A DNA stretch of 64,000 bases, taken from an uncultured Helicobacter sp. (lineage in GTDB: Bacteria; Campylobacterota; Campylobacteria; Campylobacterales; Helicobacteraceae). Location of the stretch: positions 1 through 64,000 of the forward strand of contig CASEHV010000037.1 of the NCBI GenBank assembly GCA_949287835.1, in the 5' to 3' direction. Below are positions 1 to 9,510 of the stretch, in pieces. The notes beneath the pieces were generated by a model. It saw only the letters and a list, made by a program, of their open reading frames with translations, had not been told where the DNA came from and did no database searches. The number at the start of each line of letters is the position of its first letter. The first letter of the stretch is position 1. The position numbers and the translations under genes are program-made.

Positions 1-622
1 TTATCAACACCTCCCCCTCATGTATATGAAAGTTGATTCTAGGAATTGATACGACTTCATTGATATTTCGTGGTAGATAGAAAGACTGAAATAATCTCTT
101 TGCGTCATAGATATGGTCGCAGTCTATTTTGATTAACCATTCATTCTTTGGAATGAAAGAAGCTACATAGTTATAGTATGAGTAAAGTTTATTTTCCTCT
201 GGTGTGGTTAGAGGATTCTCTTTTATGATTTTATGTGGATACTTCACAGGTATGAATGTCTTATATTTATCACAAAAATCAAGTATAAACTCCTCACTGC
301 CATCATCGCAGTCATTATATCCTATGACACCTCTTTGTATAGCTGGTAGTATGGATAATAATGAAGCCTCTATGGTAGCAATCTCATTTTTTACTCTTAT
401 ATATGCCCATGGATTGAGACTTGATTTAGTATCCTTTGCTCTCTCATCTAAATCAAAATATCCACCATGTGTTTTACTAGAATGCTTTAAAATACAGATA
501 TGCTTATCTTGTATATTTTCATAAGAGAAGTCTAGCTTATCTAGGTCTGCTTTACTTACTCTACTATTAATTGCTCTTTTAGTTCGCTTAAAGTGTCTTT
601 TGTATAATTCGAAAACTCTATA
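1..622 (-). pseudogene. Glycosyltransferase domain in a frame without a start codon (partial at window edge)
   Basis: An open frame of about 207 codons runs on the minus strand from 622 to the window edge without a stop. It encodes a domain containing [25 protein letters not shown] and [15 protein letters not shown]. This looks like the CgtA-type beta-1,4-N-acetylgalactosaminyltransferase family used for surface glycans in Campylobacter and Helicobacter; DCDH would be the metal- and sugar-nucleotide-binding acidic motif. The frame has no ATG, GTG or TTG near its beginning and opens just inside the (AAT)5 tract of the overlapping 85-codon ORF at 556-813, which carries a plausible N-terminus. 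The simplest reading is one gene broken by a one-base frameshift in 558-622. Programmed -1 frameshifting, phase variation or a sequencing error are alternatives. The family call is from memory of the motifs; the C-terminus is outside the window. Confidence 0.6.
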
Positions 623-813
623 TTATTATTATTATTAACCACTTCGCTTAATTGGTTTAATGTAGATTGCACTTTCTGCACCAACTCACTAACATTTGAT
701 AGATTCTCTCTATTTTGCAATATTGTGAAGATATTATTTCTAATCTGCTTTCTTAAGCTTTTATCGGGTATAAGTGAAGTAAAGATTCTAGTGAGAAATT
801 TTACATAACCCAT
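556..813 (-). CDS. N-terminal piece of the split glycosyltransferase locus (85 aa)
   Basis: This short ORF begins [20 protein letters not shown], a basic-hydrophobic N-terminus of the kind found in front of Campylobacterota surface-glycan transferases. It continues with a probable coiled coil (residues 40-60) and five Asn codons encoded by (AAT)5. It overlaps the downstream glycosyltransferase frame by about 65 bases and ends at TAA 556-558, with the two frames one base out of register. It is probably the first exon-like fragment of a single disrupted or frameshift-dependent gene and not an independent protein. Its Shine-Dalgarno AGGAG lies inside a perfect 9-bp hairpin (818-836), so initiation may be restrained by RNA structure. 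Confidence 0.5.
   Translation of the reverse strand: MGYVKFLTRIFTSLIPDKSLRKQIRNNIFTILQNRENLSNVSELVQKVQSTLNQLSEVVNNNNNIEFSNYTKDTLSELKEQLIVE
622..636 (-). repeat. (AAT)5 trinucleotide tract
   Basis: Five perfect AAT repeats on the minus strand encode Asn-Asn-Asn-Asn-Asn in the 85-aa ORF. The out-of-frame glycosyltransferase reading frame becomes open here, because the frame read as TAA ends with the tract. Copy-number change would not shift the frame but could change linker length. Confidence 0.8.
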
Positions 814-817
814 CTTA

Positions 818-836
818 CGCTCCTAGTCTAGGAGCG
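818..836 (-). promoter_or_regulatory. Perfect 9-bp hairpin enclosing a ribosome-binding site
   Basis: CGCTCCTAG and CTAGGAGCG flank a single central base. On the minus strand the second arm contains AGGAG, the likely Shine-Dalgarno of the ORF starting at 813. If folded in the mRNA, the site would be sequestered. It could instead be the end of an inserted element or a terminator, although no strong U-run follows. Confidence 0.5.
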
Positions 837-1175
837 TTTGAGATTTTACTTGAGGGTTGCCCCCCCACGTTGTTGTTTTCATTATGAGAATAGATGGGTT
901 TATATGAATATATGACATTTATTCTTCCTTTTGTGTGTTTATGTATTGTGGCCTACAAATGCGAAATAATATTAGAAATGACAGAAATATTTCATATAGC
1001 AAAATATCTTCACACCGATATTTATCACCTTTCCAAAATCTTGAATGAATTAATATATTTTAGTGCTATAAAAATTATGATAACATTAAAAGAGATTTAA
1101 AACCTTGTGGATTATCAAAAAATGGCACAAAATTTGAATGTGCGGCTCTTAGAATCTATTTAATCCAAACCTCAA
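837..1175. other. No supportable gene; contains a C7 tract
   Basis: About 340 AT-rich bases between divergent elements. A run of seven C (860-866; G7 on the minus strand) lies about 47 bases upstream of the 85-aa ORF start. A 68-codon plus-strand ORF at 894-1100 has no recognisable family and no convincing ribosome-binding site, so I do not call it. The 3' end of the aminotransferase gene begins at 1176. Confidence 0.6.
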
Positions 1176-2390
1176 TCACACATGCTTATAATTACCCAAA
1201 AACTCTTTTAGATTCCTAGCGGCTTGTCTTATGCGTTTCTCATTCTCTACTAGGGCTATTCTTACATATTCATCGCCTGCTTTGCCAAAGCCAGCACCAG
1301 GGCTTAGTGCAATCTTTGCCTGTGTTAAAAGCTGTTTGGCAAACTCAAGGCTACCTAGATTCTGACATTGTTTGGGAATCTTTGCCCATATAAACATGCT
1401 AGCACGTGGCTTTTGTATCTCCCAGCCTGCTTTGCTAAAGGAATCAAGTGCTGCCTGCATACGTGATTTATACATTTCCCTAACCTCCACCACGAAATCA
1501 TCGCATTGATTTAGTGCCACTGTGGCGGCTACTTGTAGTGGCGTGTAGATTCCATAATCAATCCAGCTTTTAATCTTCTGCAGTGCCTCTATCATCTTTT
1601 GATTCCCACACACAAAGCCGATGCGCCACCCCGCCATATTATAACTTTTGCTAAGTGTATAAGTCTCAACTGCTACTTCCTTTGCCCCCTCTATCTCAAA
1701 AATGCTCATGGTCTTAAAGTCATCAAAATAAATCTCAGCATAGGAAATATCGCTAATGATATAGAATCTCTCCTTACGTGCTAACTTTACTAGCCGCTCA
1801 TAAAAGCTTCTGTGTGCGACTACTGTGGTTGGATTATGAGGGAAATTCACAACTACAAACTTTGGCTTTGGAAAAGATTCATATAACGCTTTGTTTAGAG
1901 ATTCAAAAAAAGCGTCCTCATCTAGCTCGAATTTCTCATTATATTTAATGCCAAAGGTGCTGACATTGGCACCATTAATGATAAAAGCATGATAGTGTAT
2001 GGGATATGCTGGCTCTGGCACGATGGCACAATCACCCACATTTGTGATAGCCTGCACTAAATGCACATAGCCCTCTTTGCTACCCATGCCAACGCATACC
2101 TCAAGGTCTGGATGCAAATCCACATTGAAACGTCTTTTATAATAATCACATAGTGCTAATCTTAGCTTATAGATTCCCTTGCTAACAGAGTAGCCGTGAT
2201 TTTTTGGATTCCTAGCGCTCTCGCATAGCTTGTCTATGACAATCTTTGGCGGCATACCATTTGGATTCCCAATAGAGAAGTCTATGACATCTTCGTTATT
2301 CTGCCTTAGCTGCACTTTTATTTCATTAATGGCAGTAAAGAGATATTTTGGCAATCGATTTATCTTTCCAAATACTATTTCATCAAACAT
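1176..2390 (-). CDS. PLP-dependent class I/II aminotransferase (AlaC/DapL-like)
   Basis: A 404-residue fold-type I aminotransferase. The N-terminal substrate motif IDFSIGNPNGMPP, the NFPHNPTT segment with its conserved Asn, the D-x-x-Y motif ISDISYAEIYFDD and the PLP-lysine motif SKSYNMAGWRIGF are all present in the expected order. Length is normal for the family. Relatives in Campylobacterota are annotated as alanine/aspartate or LL-diaminopimelate aminotransferases; sequence alone does not fix the amino donor. It starts 32 bases after truD on the same strand, so the two are probably co-transcribed, with no obvious metabolic link. Confidence 0.85.
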   Translation of the reverse strand: MFDEIVFGKINRLPKYLFTAINEIKVQLRQNNEDVIDFSIGNPNGMPPKIVIDKLCESARNPKNHGYSVSKGIYKLRLALCDYYKRRFNVDLHPDLEVCVGMGSKEGYVHLVQAITNVGDCAIVPEPAYPIHYHAFIINGANVSTFGIKYNEKFELDEDAFFESLNKALYESFPKPKFVVVNFPHNPTTVVAHRSFYERLVKLARKERFYIISDISYAEIYFDDFKTMSIFEIEGAKEVAVETYTLSKSYNMAGWRIGFVCGNQKMIEALQKIKSWIDYGIYTPLQVAATVALNQCDDFVVEVREMYKSRMQAALDSFSKAGWEIQKPRASMFIWAKIPKQCQNLGSLEFAKQLLTQAKIALSPGAGFGKAGDEYVRIALVENEKRIRQAARNLKEFLGNYKHV

Positions 2391-2422
2391 GCTAAACCTG
2401 CCTAAAACTAAGATTCCCTATT

Positions 2423-3607
2423 TTAACAAGAATCCTGCCTTTCTTGCTGTAAAGAATCATTTTTTATATATTCTAGCAGACTTGTAGCATAGCAACCACT
2501 AGGAAGACTAAACTTCAATATCACATGTGCTTCACTCTCTATATACTCAATGCTAGTATCGCTAGGATATACCCATGCACTCCTACGAGAGCCAAATGCC
2601 TCTATCTCATGACAGAATTTAGATTCAATATCTAAGGCACTCTCCTTTGCTAGTAGGATATTTGCTTTCTGATTTGGTTTTGTGCAATTAATGCCGCTTA
2701 GAAGTCCTGTTATGCTAATTTGTGCTTCCTCTAGCCTTTTTATATCTGTTAGCATATCCTCTTTACTAAAAGAATATTCCTTGCTACCTCTTTGCGTGGC
2801 AAAATAGAATAATTTACCAAAGGGATTATGCCTACATAAATCGCCGGGCAGTGGTATAAAATCTAATTTGGAATCTTGCAGGATTTTTAATATATCTGGC
2901 TCTAGGGTTATGTTGTGCATTTTTAGCGCCTGCATTGCTTCGTTTGTGCCAAAACCTTTAATGCTAAGGCTAATTTTGATTCTCTCTTGTAGCCATAGAT
3001 TAAAATAGTAGCTTTGTAGGCTGGATATGATTAGCCTCTCATGCGCATTTTGCTGTTTTATACTTTTTTTAATATCCTTTGCCTTTGTGTAGTTATCTCC
3101 AAAAGTGCCAAATCTCTGGTATCCAAAGAAGTTTGGGAATCCATTCTTGCAGATTCTCTCAAACTCCTGCTTTAGCCGTGAAAAGCTAAATTCATTGACC
3201 TTTTTTAGACGAATGATAAATTTATTTCCCTTTAGATGTCCTATTTTTAGCTTATTGCTATGTAGGCTAGATTCTATGATGGCTATGTTTTTGATATTAT
3301 TAATGTTATCTTTATATTGTAGAAATGCTTTATCTGGCACGGAGACATACTGATATGTGAGTGCGTATTTATCCTTTAGTCCCGCATATCCTATGTCGGA
3401 ATCCCTAATTTTTAACGCATCTCTAATGGCATTTATTAGCGAAAAAGTGCTTAGGTTTTTTTTACGTATTTTTAAGATTCTATGTTCTCCAGAGTTTATA
3501 AAATCATATAATGGAATCTCCTCTACGATGAAATCCCTAGCATTATGGCAAAATAGAAAGTCTATGGGTGGGTGTAGTTTGCCAAAAAACTTTTTTTCTT
3601 TAAACAT
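2423..3607 (-). CDS. truD: tRNA pseudouridine(13) synthase TruD
   Basis: A 394-residue TruD. This family isomerises uridine 13 in tRNA. The signature GYAGLKDKYALTYQYVS (residues 73-89) places the catalytic Asp at 79, matching the Asp of the family's GxKD motif. Other conserved blocks are NFFGYQRFG near residue 165, and GDLCRHNPFGKLFYF, which sits where the TRUD insertion domain would be expected. The C-terminal SLPSGCYATSLLEYI is typical. It is the upstream gene of a two-gene minus-strand unit with the aminotransferase. Confidence 0.93.
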   Translation of the reverse strand: MFKEKKFFGKLHPPIDFLFCHNARDFIVEEIPLYDFINSGEHRILKIRKKNLSTFSLINAIRDALKIRDSDIGYAGLKDKYALTYQYVSVPDKAFLQYKDNINNIKNIAIIESSLHSNKLKIGHLKGNKFIIRLKKVNEFSFSRLKQEFERICKNGFPNFFGYQRFGTFGDNYTKAKDIKKSIKQQNAHERLIISSLQSYYFNLWLQERIKISLSIKGFGTNEAMQALKMHNITLEPDILKILQDSKLDFIPLPGDLCRHNPFGKLFYFATQRGSKEYSFSKEDMLTDIKRLEEAQISITGLLSGINCTKPNQKANILLAKESALDIESKFCHEIEAFGSRRSAWVYPSDTSIEYIESEAHVILKFSLPSGCYATSLLEYIKNDSLQQERQDSC

Positions 3608-3672
3608 TACGGCAAATCTCCTGAAATTTTAAGATTGATTATATAAGAGTTTTATAAAGTTTTTATAAAGCC

Positions 3673-3900
3673 CCTTGAGTGAAACTCAAGGAACTAATCT
3701 TAAATAAAACAAAGGAGTAAAATGAAAAAATTATCCCGTCGCAGTTAGCTCGGAATTAATTTATAAAAGGAGTGGAGAGTACAAAACCTTCACCTTAAGT
3801 GGGGTAGATGAAGACCTTGAAGCTATGGGATTGAGGAATTGGAGGGGGTAACCCCAACCCATAACTACGCCCCCTAAGGAACGCTATAGAAATATACACT
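3673..3900 (+). mobile_element. Degenerate IS200/IS605-type remnant (tentative)
   Basis: Two hairpins bracket a gene scrap. On the left, CCTTGAGT-GAA-ACTCAAGG (3673-3691). On the right, AGGGGG (3843-3848) pairs with CCCCCT (3870-3875). Between them the frame 3732-3851 encodes 39 residues beginning YPVAVSSELI and ending DLEAMGLRNWRG before a stop, which resembles the C-terminal tail of a TnpB/OrfB protein and does not start with Met. A strong AAAGGAG followed by an 8-codon ORF (MKKLSRRS) lies just after the left hairpin. Hairpin ends plus a TnpB tail suggest an internal-deletion derivative. The family assignment is inference and needs comparison with intact copies. Confidence 0.35.
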
Positions 3901-4252
3901 TCAAAATCTGCTATGTCAATTAAAAATTAGATATATTTGTTATTTTTACACAAATATTAAAGTTTCCTTATATGAAATGAATATTATGTTTGTTTAATGA
4001 CTTTAGATTCTCATTTTTGACTTCTTGTTTTGATACTTTTGTTTTTTGTAAAAATTTTCTTAGACTTCTTAGAATATTTATGATTCTCATGTAGATTAGA
4101 AATATAATATTTCTTATAAAAAATAATGCTTTTAATATTTTTATCCATAATATACTAAATGTAATGTCTTATAACTTGTCTTTTATATTACAATCAAACC
4201 ATATATTTATTTAGATTTTGTAGAATCCGCAAAATTTTTAAAGAGTGGTAAA
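3901..4252. other. AT-rich intergenic region without a gene
   Basis: About 350 bases dominated by A/T runs, with several AGATTCT-type words. No ORF, tRNA or strong hairpin was recognised. It presumably contains the dusB promoter; a run such as TATAATATTT near 4105 is compatible with a -10 element, but I cannot pick one with confidence. Confidence 0.5.
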
Positions 4253-5296
4253 ATGAAATATAATACACCATACCATAATGTAGATAGCCTAAAGGCATAT
4301 TTAGATAATTTTCAAAAAGAGACATTAACGCCCATATTAATGTTAGCCCCCCTTGCGGGTTTTACAGACCTGCCATTTCGCAAGGTAGTAAAAGACTTTG
4401 GCGTTGATATTACTGTAAGCGAGATGATAAGCTCCCATGCACTTGTGTATGAGAATGAAAAAACTATGAAAATGGCTATGAAAAATGACAATGAAACTCC
4501 CTTTGCCCTGCAGATTTCAGGCAGTAAAGAAGATGTGCTAAAAAAAGCAGTAGAGAAGATTAATAATATGCCATGGGTAGATATTATAGATTTTAACTGC
4601 GGCTGCCCAGCACCAAAGGTAGCAAATCATGGCAATGGTAGCGCACTGCTAAAGGACTTGGATAAATTCTGTAAGATTTTAAAGCTTATCCGAGAGAGTG
4701 GCAATAAAAAGCTATACAGCGTTAAGGTTCGACTAGGATTTGACAAAAAGATTCCACTAGAGTTAGCACATGCCATTAATGATAGCGGGGTGGATTATTG
4801 TGTCGTGCATGCTAGGACGCGTAGCGATGCCTATAAGAAAGATAGAATCGATTATGATAGTCTAGCGCTTATGAAAGAGATTCTAAACATTCCCATGATA
4901 GCAAATGGTGAGATAGATAGTTTGGCGGCTTTTCATAGAGTGCTTGAGATTACAAAGGCAGATGGGGCGATGATAGGACGTGCCGCACTTAGAGAGCCAT
5001 GGATTTTTGCCCAGATAAGAAATAATGACAGCACAATGCCACTTGCATTAAAGAAAGACCTTATATTGAGCCATTTAGATTCTATGTTTAATTTCTATGG
5101 TGAGCGAGGCGTGATTATGTTTAGAAAGAATCTACATGCCTATGCTAAGGGCGAGAAAGATTCTAATAAATACAAAGATTTTGTAAATAATGAAAAAGAT
5201 TATTTTAAGATAAGAGAATCTATCAAAGAATTTTTCGGACAAAAACGCGTTGATAGCACGGATATTTCACCGATTTTTAATAAGAGAAGTGTGTAA
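4253..5296 (+). CDS. dusB: tRNA-dihydrouridine synthase (DusB-type)
   Basis: A 347-residue flavoprotein of the Dus family, which reduces uridines in the tRNA D-loop using FMN and NAD(P)H. The FMN barrel starts LAPLAGFTDLPFR (residues 31-43). The catalytic-cysteine block is IDFNCGCPAPKV (residues 112-123, with Cys116 and Cys118), followed by HGNGSALLKD. VHARTR, IANGEI and GAMIGRAAL supply the phosphate-binding loops. The C-terminal helical domain is short but present. It is convergent with the chemoreceptor gene, and the two are separated by a dense repeat cluster. Confidence 0.92.
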   Translation: MKYNTPYHNVDSLKAYLDNFQKETLTPILMLAPLAGFTDLPFRKVVKDFGVDITVSEMISSHALVYENEKTMKMAMKNDNETPFALQISGSKEDVLKKAVEKINNMPWVDIIDFNCGCPAPKVANHGNGSALLKDLDKFCKILKLIRESGNKKLYSVKVRLGFDKKIPLELAHAINDSGVDYCVVHARTRSDAYKKDRIDYDSLALMKEILNIPMIANGEIDSLAAFHRVLEITKADGAMIGRAALREPWIFAQIRNNDSTMPLALKKDLILSHLDSMFNFYGERGVIMFRKNLHAYAKGEKDSNKYKDFVNNEKDYFKIRESIKEFFGQKRVDSTDISPIFNKRSV

Positions 5297-5316
5297 AAGA
5301 ATCTAGATTCCCTATA

Positions 5317-5640
5317 GTCATGTTGAGTGAAACGAAGAATCTTGACATATATCTAGATTCTTCATATTCATTCAGAATGACATAAGTCGTCATGTTGAGG
5401 GTGTAAGCCCGAAACATCTTTAGATTCTAAACAGAATCTAGATTCTTCGGCAAAGTCTCAGAATGACGTAAATGTCATGTTGAGGGCAATAACAAAAACA
5501 TCTTTTTGGAATCTAGATTCTATAAGTTTGTGTCATTCTGAACGAATGTGAAGAATCTAAAAGCACAGAATCTAAATATGTTTCACTTCGCTAACATGAT
5601 GTTCTCTGTCATTCTGAGATGAAATCGAAGAATCTAGATT
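5317..5640. repeat. Cluster of eight dispersed-repeat units (two families, both orientations)
   Basis: Family A reads approximately TCTAGATTCTTCGG-N-CTCAGAATGAC: 5351-5381 and 5435-5467 forward, 5532-5558 and 5608-5640 reverse. Family B reads approximately GTCATGTTGAG-N-CGAAACATCTT: 5317-5347, 5389-5421 and 5474-5505 forward, 5578-5600 reverse. The left half is forward and the right half reverse, so the whole cluster can fold back on itself. It fills the space between convergent dusB and the chemoreceptor gene, where it might terminate transcription from both sides. Copies of both families also lie inside the magIII coding sequence, and a family A copy in obgE. Confidence 0.85.
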
Positions 5641-5672
5641 CAGGCATAAAATACAAAACACCATACCACCCC

Positions 5673-7625
5673 CTAAAACTTCTTACTACTTGCATCATCT
5701 AGGATATGAATGGCAATCTTATTTACCTTATCTGTAATCTCATTAGTCGCACTTGCCACCTCGACATTATCCTGCGTTGCGCCCTCGATAGATGCTATTG
5801 CCTCATTGATTTGCGCTAGGCTCTCTGTCTGCTCCTGTATGCCATCTCCCATTTCATTCACAGAACTAACTAGCACATTTACGCTGCTTTCTATCTGCCC
5901 TAGACTACTCATTGTGCGTTCAGCTAGTTTTCTCACCTCATCGGCTACGACTGCAAAGCCTCTGCCATGCTCACCTGCCCTTGCAGCTTCTATTGCCGCA
6001 TTGAGTGCTAGTAAATTCGTCTGGTCGGCTATGTCTTTTATCACATTTACGATATTTTTTATATCTTCGGCTTGACCTGTGGCACTCACTGCCTTCTCGT
6101 TGATTCCATGCATGGATTGGCTAATCTGCTCTAGTGTGCTTGCGGATTGCTCAAGTGATGCGGCTTGCGATTTAGAACCATCATTTAGCTTTTGCATGGA
6201 TATTTTTAGATTCTCACATGATGAGACGAGGCTTTTGGCATGTTCTACAGACTGCTTTAGCATAGAGCTTATGGAATCTGCTAGGGAATTTACATCGATT
6301 TGCAGTCCTTGCGCATCTTTGATTCTATGTGTAAAGTCATTTTGCTTATACATCTCAAAGACCCTTGTTGTATCGATGAGATTGCAGCCTACTAGATGAC
6401 ATAGCACACGCGACATCTCATTTAGGGAATCTCGTAGCTTATTTGTCTGTGGATTCTCACTTGAGAGTGAGGCTAGTCTGCCAAATTCCCCATGTTTTAC
6501 GTGATTTACAATCTCCACGACTTCTTTGACGAGTTTAGAATCATTCCTAATATTTTCTTTGGTATGAGAAATATTCTCATTAATGCGTCTTGCCATATCT
6601 CCAAACTCATCTTTTGACTTTAGCTCTATGGCTGCGACATCATCACTTTTATGATTCAAAAAGTCGAAAAATCCGCTAAGTCCGCGTCTAATCAACTCCA
6701 GTGGTGCTAAGATTTTTTTCATAACTAAAACTAGAACTATTATTATAATAATCATAAAAATAAAAGACACAATCACCTGATGCACTACTAAAAGATGCAA
6801 AATATCTTCATAATCACTGATAGAGTTAGACGTGCAAAGTAGCCAACCAAAGTCCGTCCGCACACATACAGAGACACGCTCATCACCCTTTGCACTAAAG
6901 CGGATTAAATCTGTGGGTTTATCATCTTTAAGGATTTTTGAGAATCTTTTTACATTATCTAGCACCTCTGTGTCGCGCGTAAAGATAAAGCTAGGGTCTG
7001 TGTGCGAGACTATATCGTTATCCTTATCGGCTAGGAGTATCGCGGAAGTAGGCGAGACTTTTAACTCTTTGAACTCTGATTGCAAACTATCTAAAAAGAT
7101 TCCAGAGCCTACTATGCCTATTAGCTCTCCATTGACGATTACAGGAGCATAGCTTGTTACTTGTAGCTTATTTGTGCGGACATCATTGTAAGCCTGCGAT
7201 AGTCCTGGCGCCCTTTTTTGTTTGCCTTCTTTATACCAATCTCTTGTGCGGGAATCAAAGTTTTTCAGATTGTAGTAATGATTGTTTTCATCATCTATGG
7301 TAACAAGCAGTCCATCTTTCTCATACCCAAAAAATAGCGATGAGACCTTAGCATAGGGGAAAGAATGCTCTAAAATATGTCCTATACTCTCATTGCTTAA
7401 ATCGCTCTGCTCTATCTGCTTTGCTAGTGCCTCTACAAAATCTACTTTATTATCAAAGAATCCATCTACAAAACTCTTGACATTCATAACGCTTTCTTGC
7501 TTACTTACACCTATGGCTGTAAAAATATCCTTATTTGAGGAATGATAGTTTAGTGTGATGAAAATGCTAAAGCCTATGATGATAAATATTGACATATAAA
7601 GTGCAACTTTATTTGCAATTCTCAT
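5673..7625 (-). CDS. Methyl-accepting chemotaxis protein with periplasmic Cache sensor
   Basis: A 650-residue transmembrane chemoreceptor. TM1 is at about 8-26, followed by a periplasmic double-Cache-like sensor (about 30-275) with the family pattern [22 protein letters not shown]2 lies at about 280-302 (very Ile/Val-rich), then a HAMP-like linker. The cytoplasmic signalling hairpin is intact: [20 protein letters not shown] then [19 protein letters not shown], which contacts CheA and CheW. The domain order is that of Helicobacter TlpA/TlpC-type and Campylobacter group A receptors. The ligand cannot be told from sequence. It is transcribed alone, with fliK upstream on the same strand. Confidence 0.92.
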   Translation of the reverse strand: MRIANKVALYMSIFIIIGFSIFITLNYHSSNKDIFTAIGVSKQESVMNVKSFVDGFFDNKVDFVEALAKQIEQSDLSNESIGHILEHSFPYAKVSSLFFGYEKDGLLVTIDDENNHYYNLKNFDSRTRDWYKEGKQKRAPGLSQAYNDVRTNKLQVTSYAPVIVNGELIGIVGSGIFLDSLQSEFKELKVSPTSAILLADKDNDIVSHTDPSFIFTRDTEVLDNVKRFSKILKDDKPTDLIRFSAKGDERVSVCVRTDFGWLLCTSNSISDYEDILHLLVVHQVIVSFIFMIIIIIVLVLVMKKILAPLELIRRGLSGFFDFLNHKSDDVAAIELKSKDEFGDMARRINENISHTKENIRNDSKLVKEVVEIVNHVKHGEFGRLASLSSENPQTNKLRDSLNEMSRVLCHLVGCNLIDTTRVFEMYKQNDFTHRIKDAQGLQIDVNSLADSISSMLKQSVEHAKSLVSSCENLKISMQKLNDGSKSQAASLEQSASTLEQISQSMHGINEKAVSATGQAEDIKNIVNVIKDIADQTNLLALNAAIEAARAGEHGRGFAVVADEVRKLAERTMSSLGQIESSVNVLVSSVNEMGDGIQEQTESLAQINEAIASIEGATQDNVEVASATNEITDKVNKIAIHILDDASSKKF

Positions 7626-7755
7626 TTGTATCCTTTAATAGAATTAATAATGAGAAATAATATCATATTATTAATTAGATTCTCAAAAATCGCTTATTAT
7701 TTGCGGGAATATTATGGAAATTTTAATTTTTGCTTTACGATGCTAAAAAATATTT

Positions 7756-9510
7756 TTACGCATAATCTGGCAGTGTTATCTCAAGAGATTGTGGAATCTC
7801 TTCACTGCTTTGTGCTTCCTCTATGCTTTTTAGATTCTGATTATCTTTATTGCTTTCACTCGCATTTCCTCCGCCGCTATCTCCACCGCCGCTATCTCGT
7901 GATGAGAAATTCAAGTCAAGATTATTAAATCCTATCTGCATTAGATTCTGACGCAATTCTTGTGCATTTTGGACAAACATCGTCATGACATTGGCATTTG
8001 AGGTAATGCTAACTTTCAAATCATTACCTTTTTTAGAAATAGTCATTGAAACCTGCCCTAGACTTTCTGGATTTAGCTCTAAATTTAGCTTGGTTACAGG
8101 TGGCTTGTAATTTAAGACTTCATTTCTAAGCTGAGATGCAAAGTTTTTCATGGCTTCCCTTGCTAGTGCATTTTTCATGCTAACTTCCTGCTTTGCCTGC
8201 ACTGCTACTTCCTGCTTTCCCTCTACCTTTTCCTTTGGTTTGTCATCTTTTTTATCCTCTTTTGGCATGTCTATATCGCTTTTTTCTTTTGGCTTGTCAT
8301 TTTTTACAGTGCTTGATATAAGTTCATCAAATGGTTTTTGTGTATTCATTTCAAAATTACCAATCTGATTATCAAAAAGTTTTAGATTCCCTAAATCAAG
8401 GCTGTTCTGTCCTGCAGCAATGAGACTTTGATATGGTTTTGTATCCTTGCTCTCTGGCATTTTCATTAAATGTCTCATAATCTCAAGCTTAGTTTTATGC
8501 TCCAAAAGTGCATCATTTAAATCTTCATCGCCTGTGATTCCTTGTAACTGCTCTAAGAAATCTGTCTGCATCGCCTCATTTCTAAATTTTGAATTAATTA
8601 TATCTGCGGGCTGTTTTACTCCTCTATCGATAACCATAGCCTTATTGCCATTATCTACTTTAAATCGTAATTTCTCGGCATCATTTTCTGCCTTTCTCTT
8701 AGCATTTTCTGACGCATCATATTTATTTAATAACTCTGCTAGTAATTTATCTTTTTCATCATCTTGATTTGGCATAGCTTTTGATAGAGAGTTAGCCACA
8801 GAAGCACCCATATTTTGTAGGGAATTAGAGAGTCTTTCTTTATTTTCTACTACTAGATTCTTATCCATTAAATCCCGGGGGTTTATTTGATTTTTACCAC
8901 CTTTATCTATGACTTCTATTTTTTGCAGACCAAGATTCTTTTTATCTGCCTCATTTTTTATATCACTTAGCTTTTTTTGATTGGGAATCTCTTTTTTATC
9001 TTTTGCTTTTATATCTTCTGTATCTTCTATTATGGAATCATCACTTGTGCCAGATTCTGTAATAGAATTGACATTAGCCATATTTGGTATTTTGACGTCT
9101 TTATCTTTAGTGTCTTTGGCATTTTTGTCTTTAATATTTGGAGACTTATCACTTTCTGTTTCTGGATCTATATCTTCGCCATTTAGTGCTTTGCTTAGAG
9201 GAGATTTAGAGTCTTTCTCACTGGGCTTTTTTGTTAAAATACTCTGTGTGCTATCTGTGGCTATGTTAGAATCATCGCTCTCATCGATAGAATCCTCACT
9301 AGATTCCTGAGTGTTTTGAGGTTTGGGGGAATCTGTGCTAGGAACTTTATTGTCTTTTTTTTCTGTCTTATTTTTAGATTCTGCTTTTGATAGTGCCTCT
9401 GTGAAACTTTGCGTATCTGTATTTGTATCCACTTCATTATTATTATCACTAGGGGGGATACTTGTGCTTGTAACAGAACTAACAGGCATTGCGTTAATAT
9501 CGGATACCAT
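7756..9510 (-). CDS. fliK: Flagellar hook-length control protein FliK
   Basis: A 584-residue protein with a long, charged, low-complexity N-terminal ruler region rich in Lys, Asp, Glu and Ser (about residues 20-430). The C-terminal Flg_hook domain (about 440-540) contains KLNLELNPESLGQVSMTIS and a following Q/N-rich segment, ending in a Gly-Ser-Asn tail. FliK measures the hook rod and switches the export gate from hook to filament substrates. An RpoN-type promoter lies 33-50 bases upstream, which fits middle-class flagellar genes of Campylobacterota. It diverges from the MotE-like gene, another flagellar function. Confidence 0.88.
   Translation of the reverse strand: MVSDINAMPVSSVTSTSIPPSDNNNEVDTNTDTQSFTEALSKAESKNKTEKKDNKVPSTDSPKPQNTQESSEDSIDESDDSNIATDSTQSILTKKPSEKDSKSPLSKALNGEDIDPETESDKSPNIKDKNAKDTKDKDVKIPNMANVNSITESGTSDDSIIEDTEDIKAKDKKEIPNQKKLSDIKNEADKKNLGLQKIEVIDKGGKNQINPRDLMDKNLVVENKERLSNSLQNMGASVANSLSKAMPNQDDEKDKLLAELLNKYDASENAKRKAENDAEKLRFKVDNGNKAMVIDRGVKQPADIINSKFRNEAMQTDFLEQLQGITGDEDLNDALLEHKTKLEIMRHLMKMPESKDTKPYQSLIAAGQNSLDLGNLKLFDNQIGNFEMNTQKPFDELISSTVKNDKPKEKSDIDMPKEDKKDDKPKEKVEGKQEVAVQAKQEVSMKNALAREAMKNFASQLRNEVLNYKPPVTKLNLELNPESLGQVSMTISKKGNDLKVSITSNANVMTMFVQNAQELRQNLMQIGFNNLDLNFSSRDSGGGDSGGGNASESNKDNQNLKSIEEAQSSEEIPQSLEITLPDYA

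Noticed and set aside
204-524. 106-codon plus-strand ORF opposite the glycosyltransferase
   Set aside because: It lies antisense to a well-conserved domain and is explained as its shadow.
894-1100. 68-codon plus-strand ORF
   Set aside because: Hydrophobic start, but no ribosome-binding site, no family pattern and composition like the surrounding AT-rich spacer.
3722-3748. 8-codon leader-like ORF MKKLSRRS with a strong ribosome-binding site
   Set aside because: Too short to be a gene; more likely a remnant of the tentative insertion element's first reading frame.
5317-5640. CRISPR array
   Set aside because: Units are not evenly spaced, alternate between two families, occur in both orientations and have no spacers of constant size; no cas genes are near.
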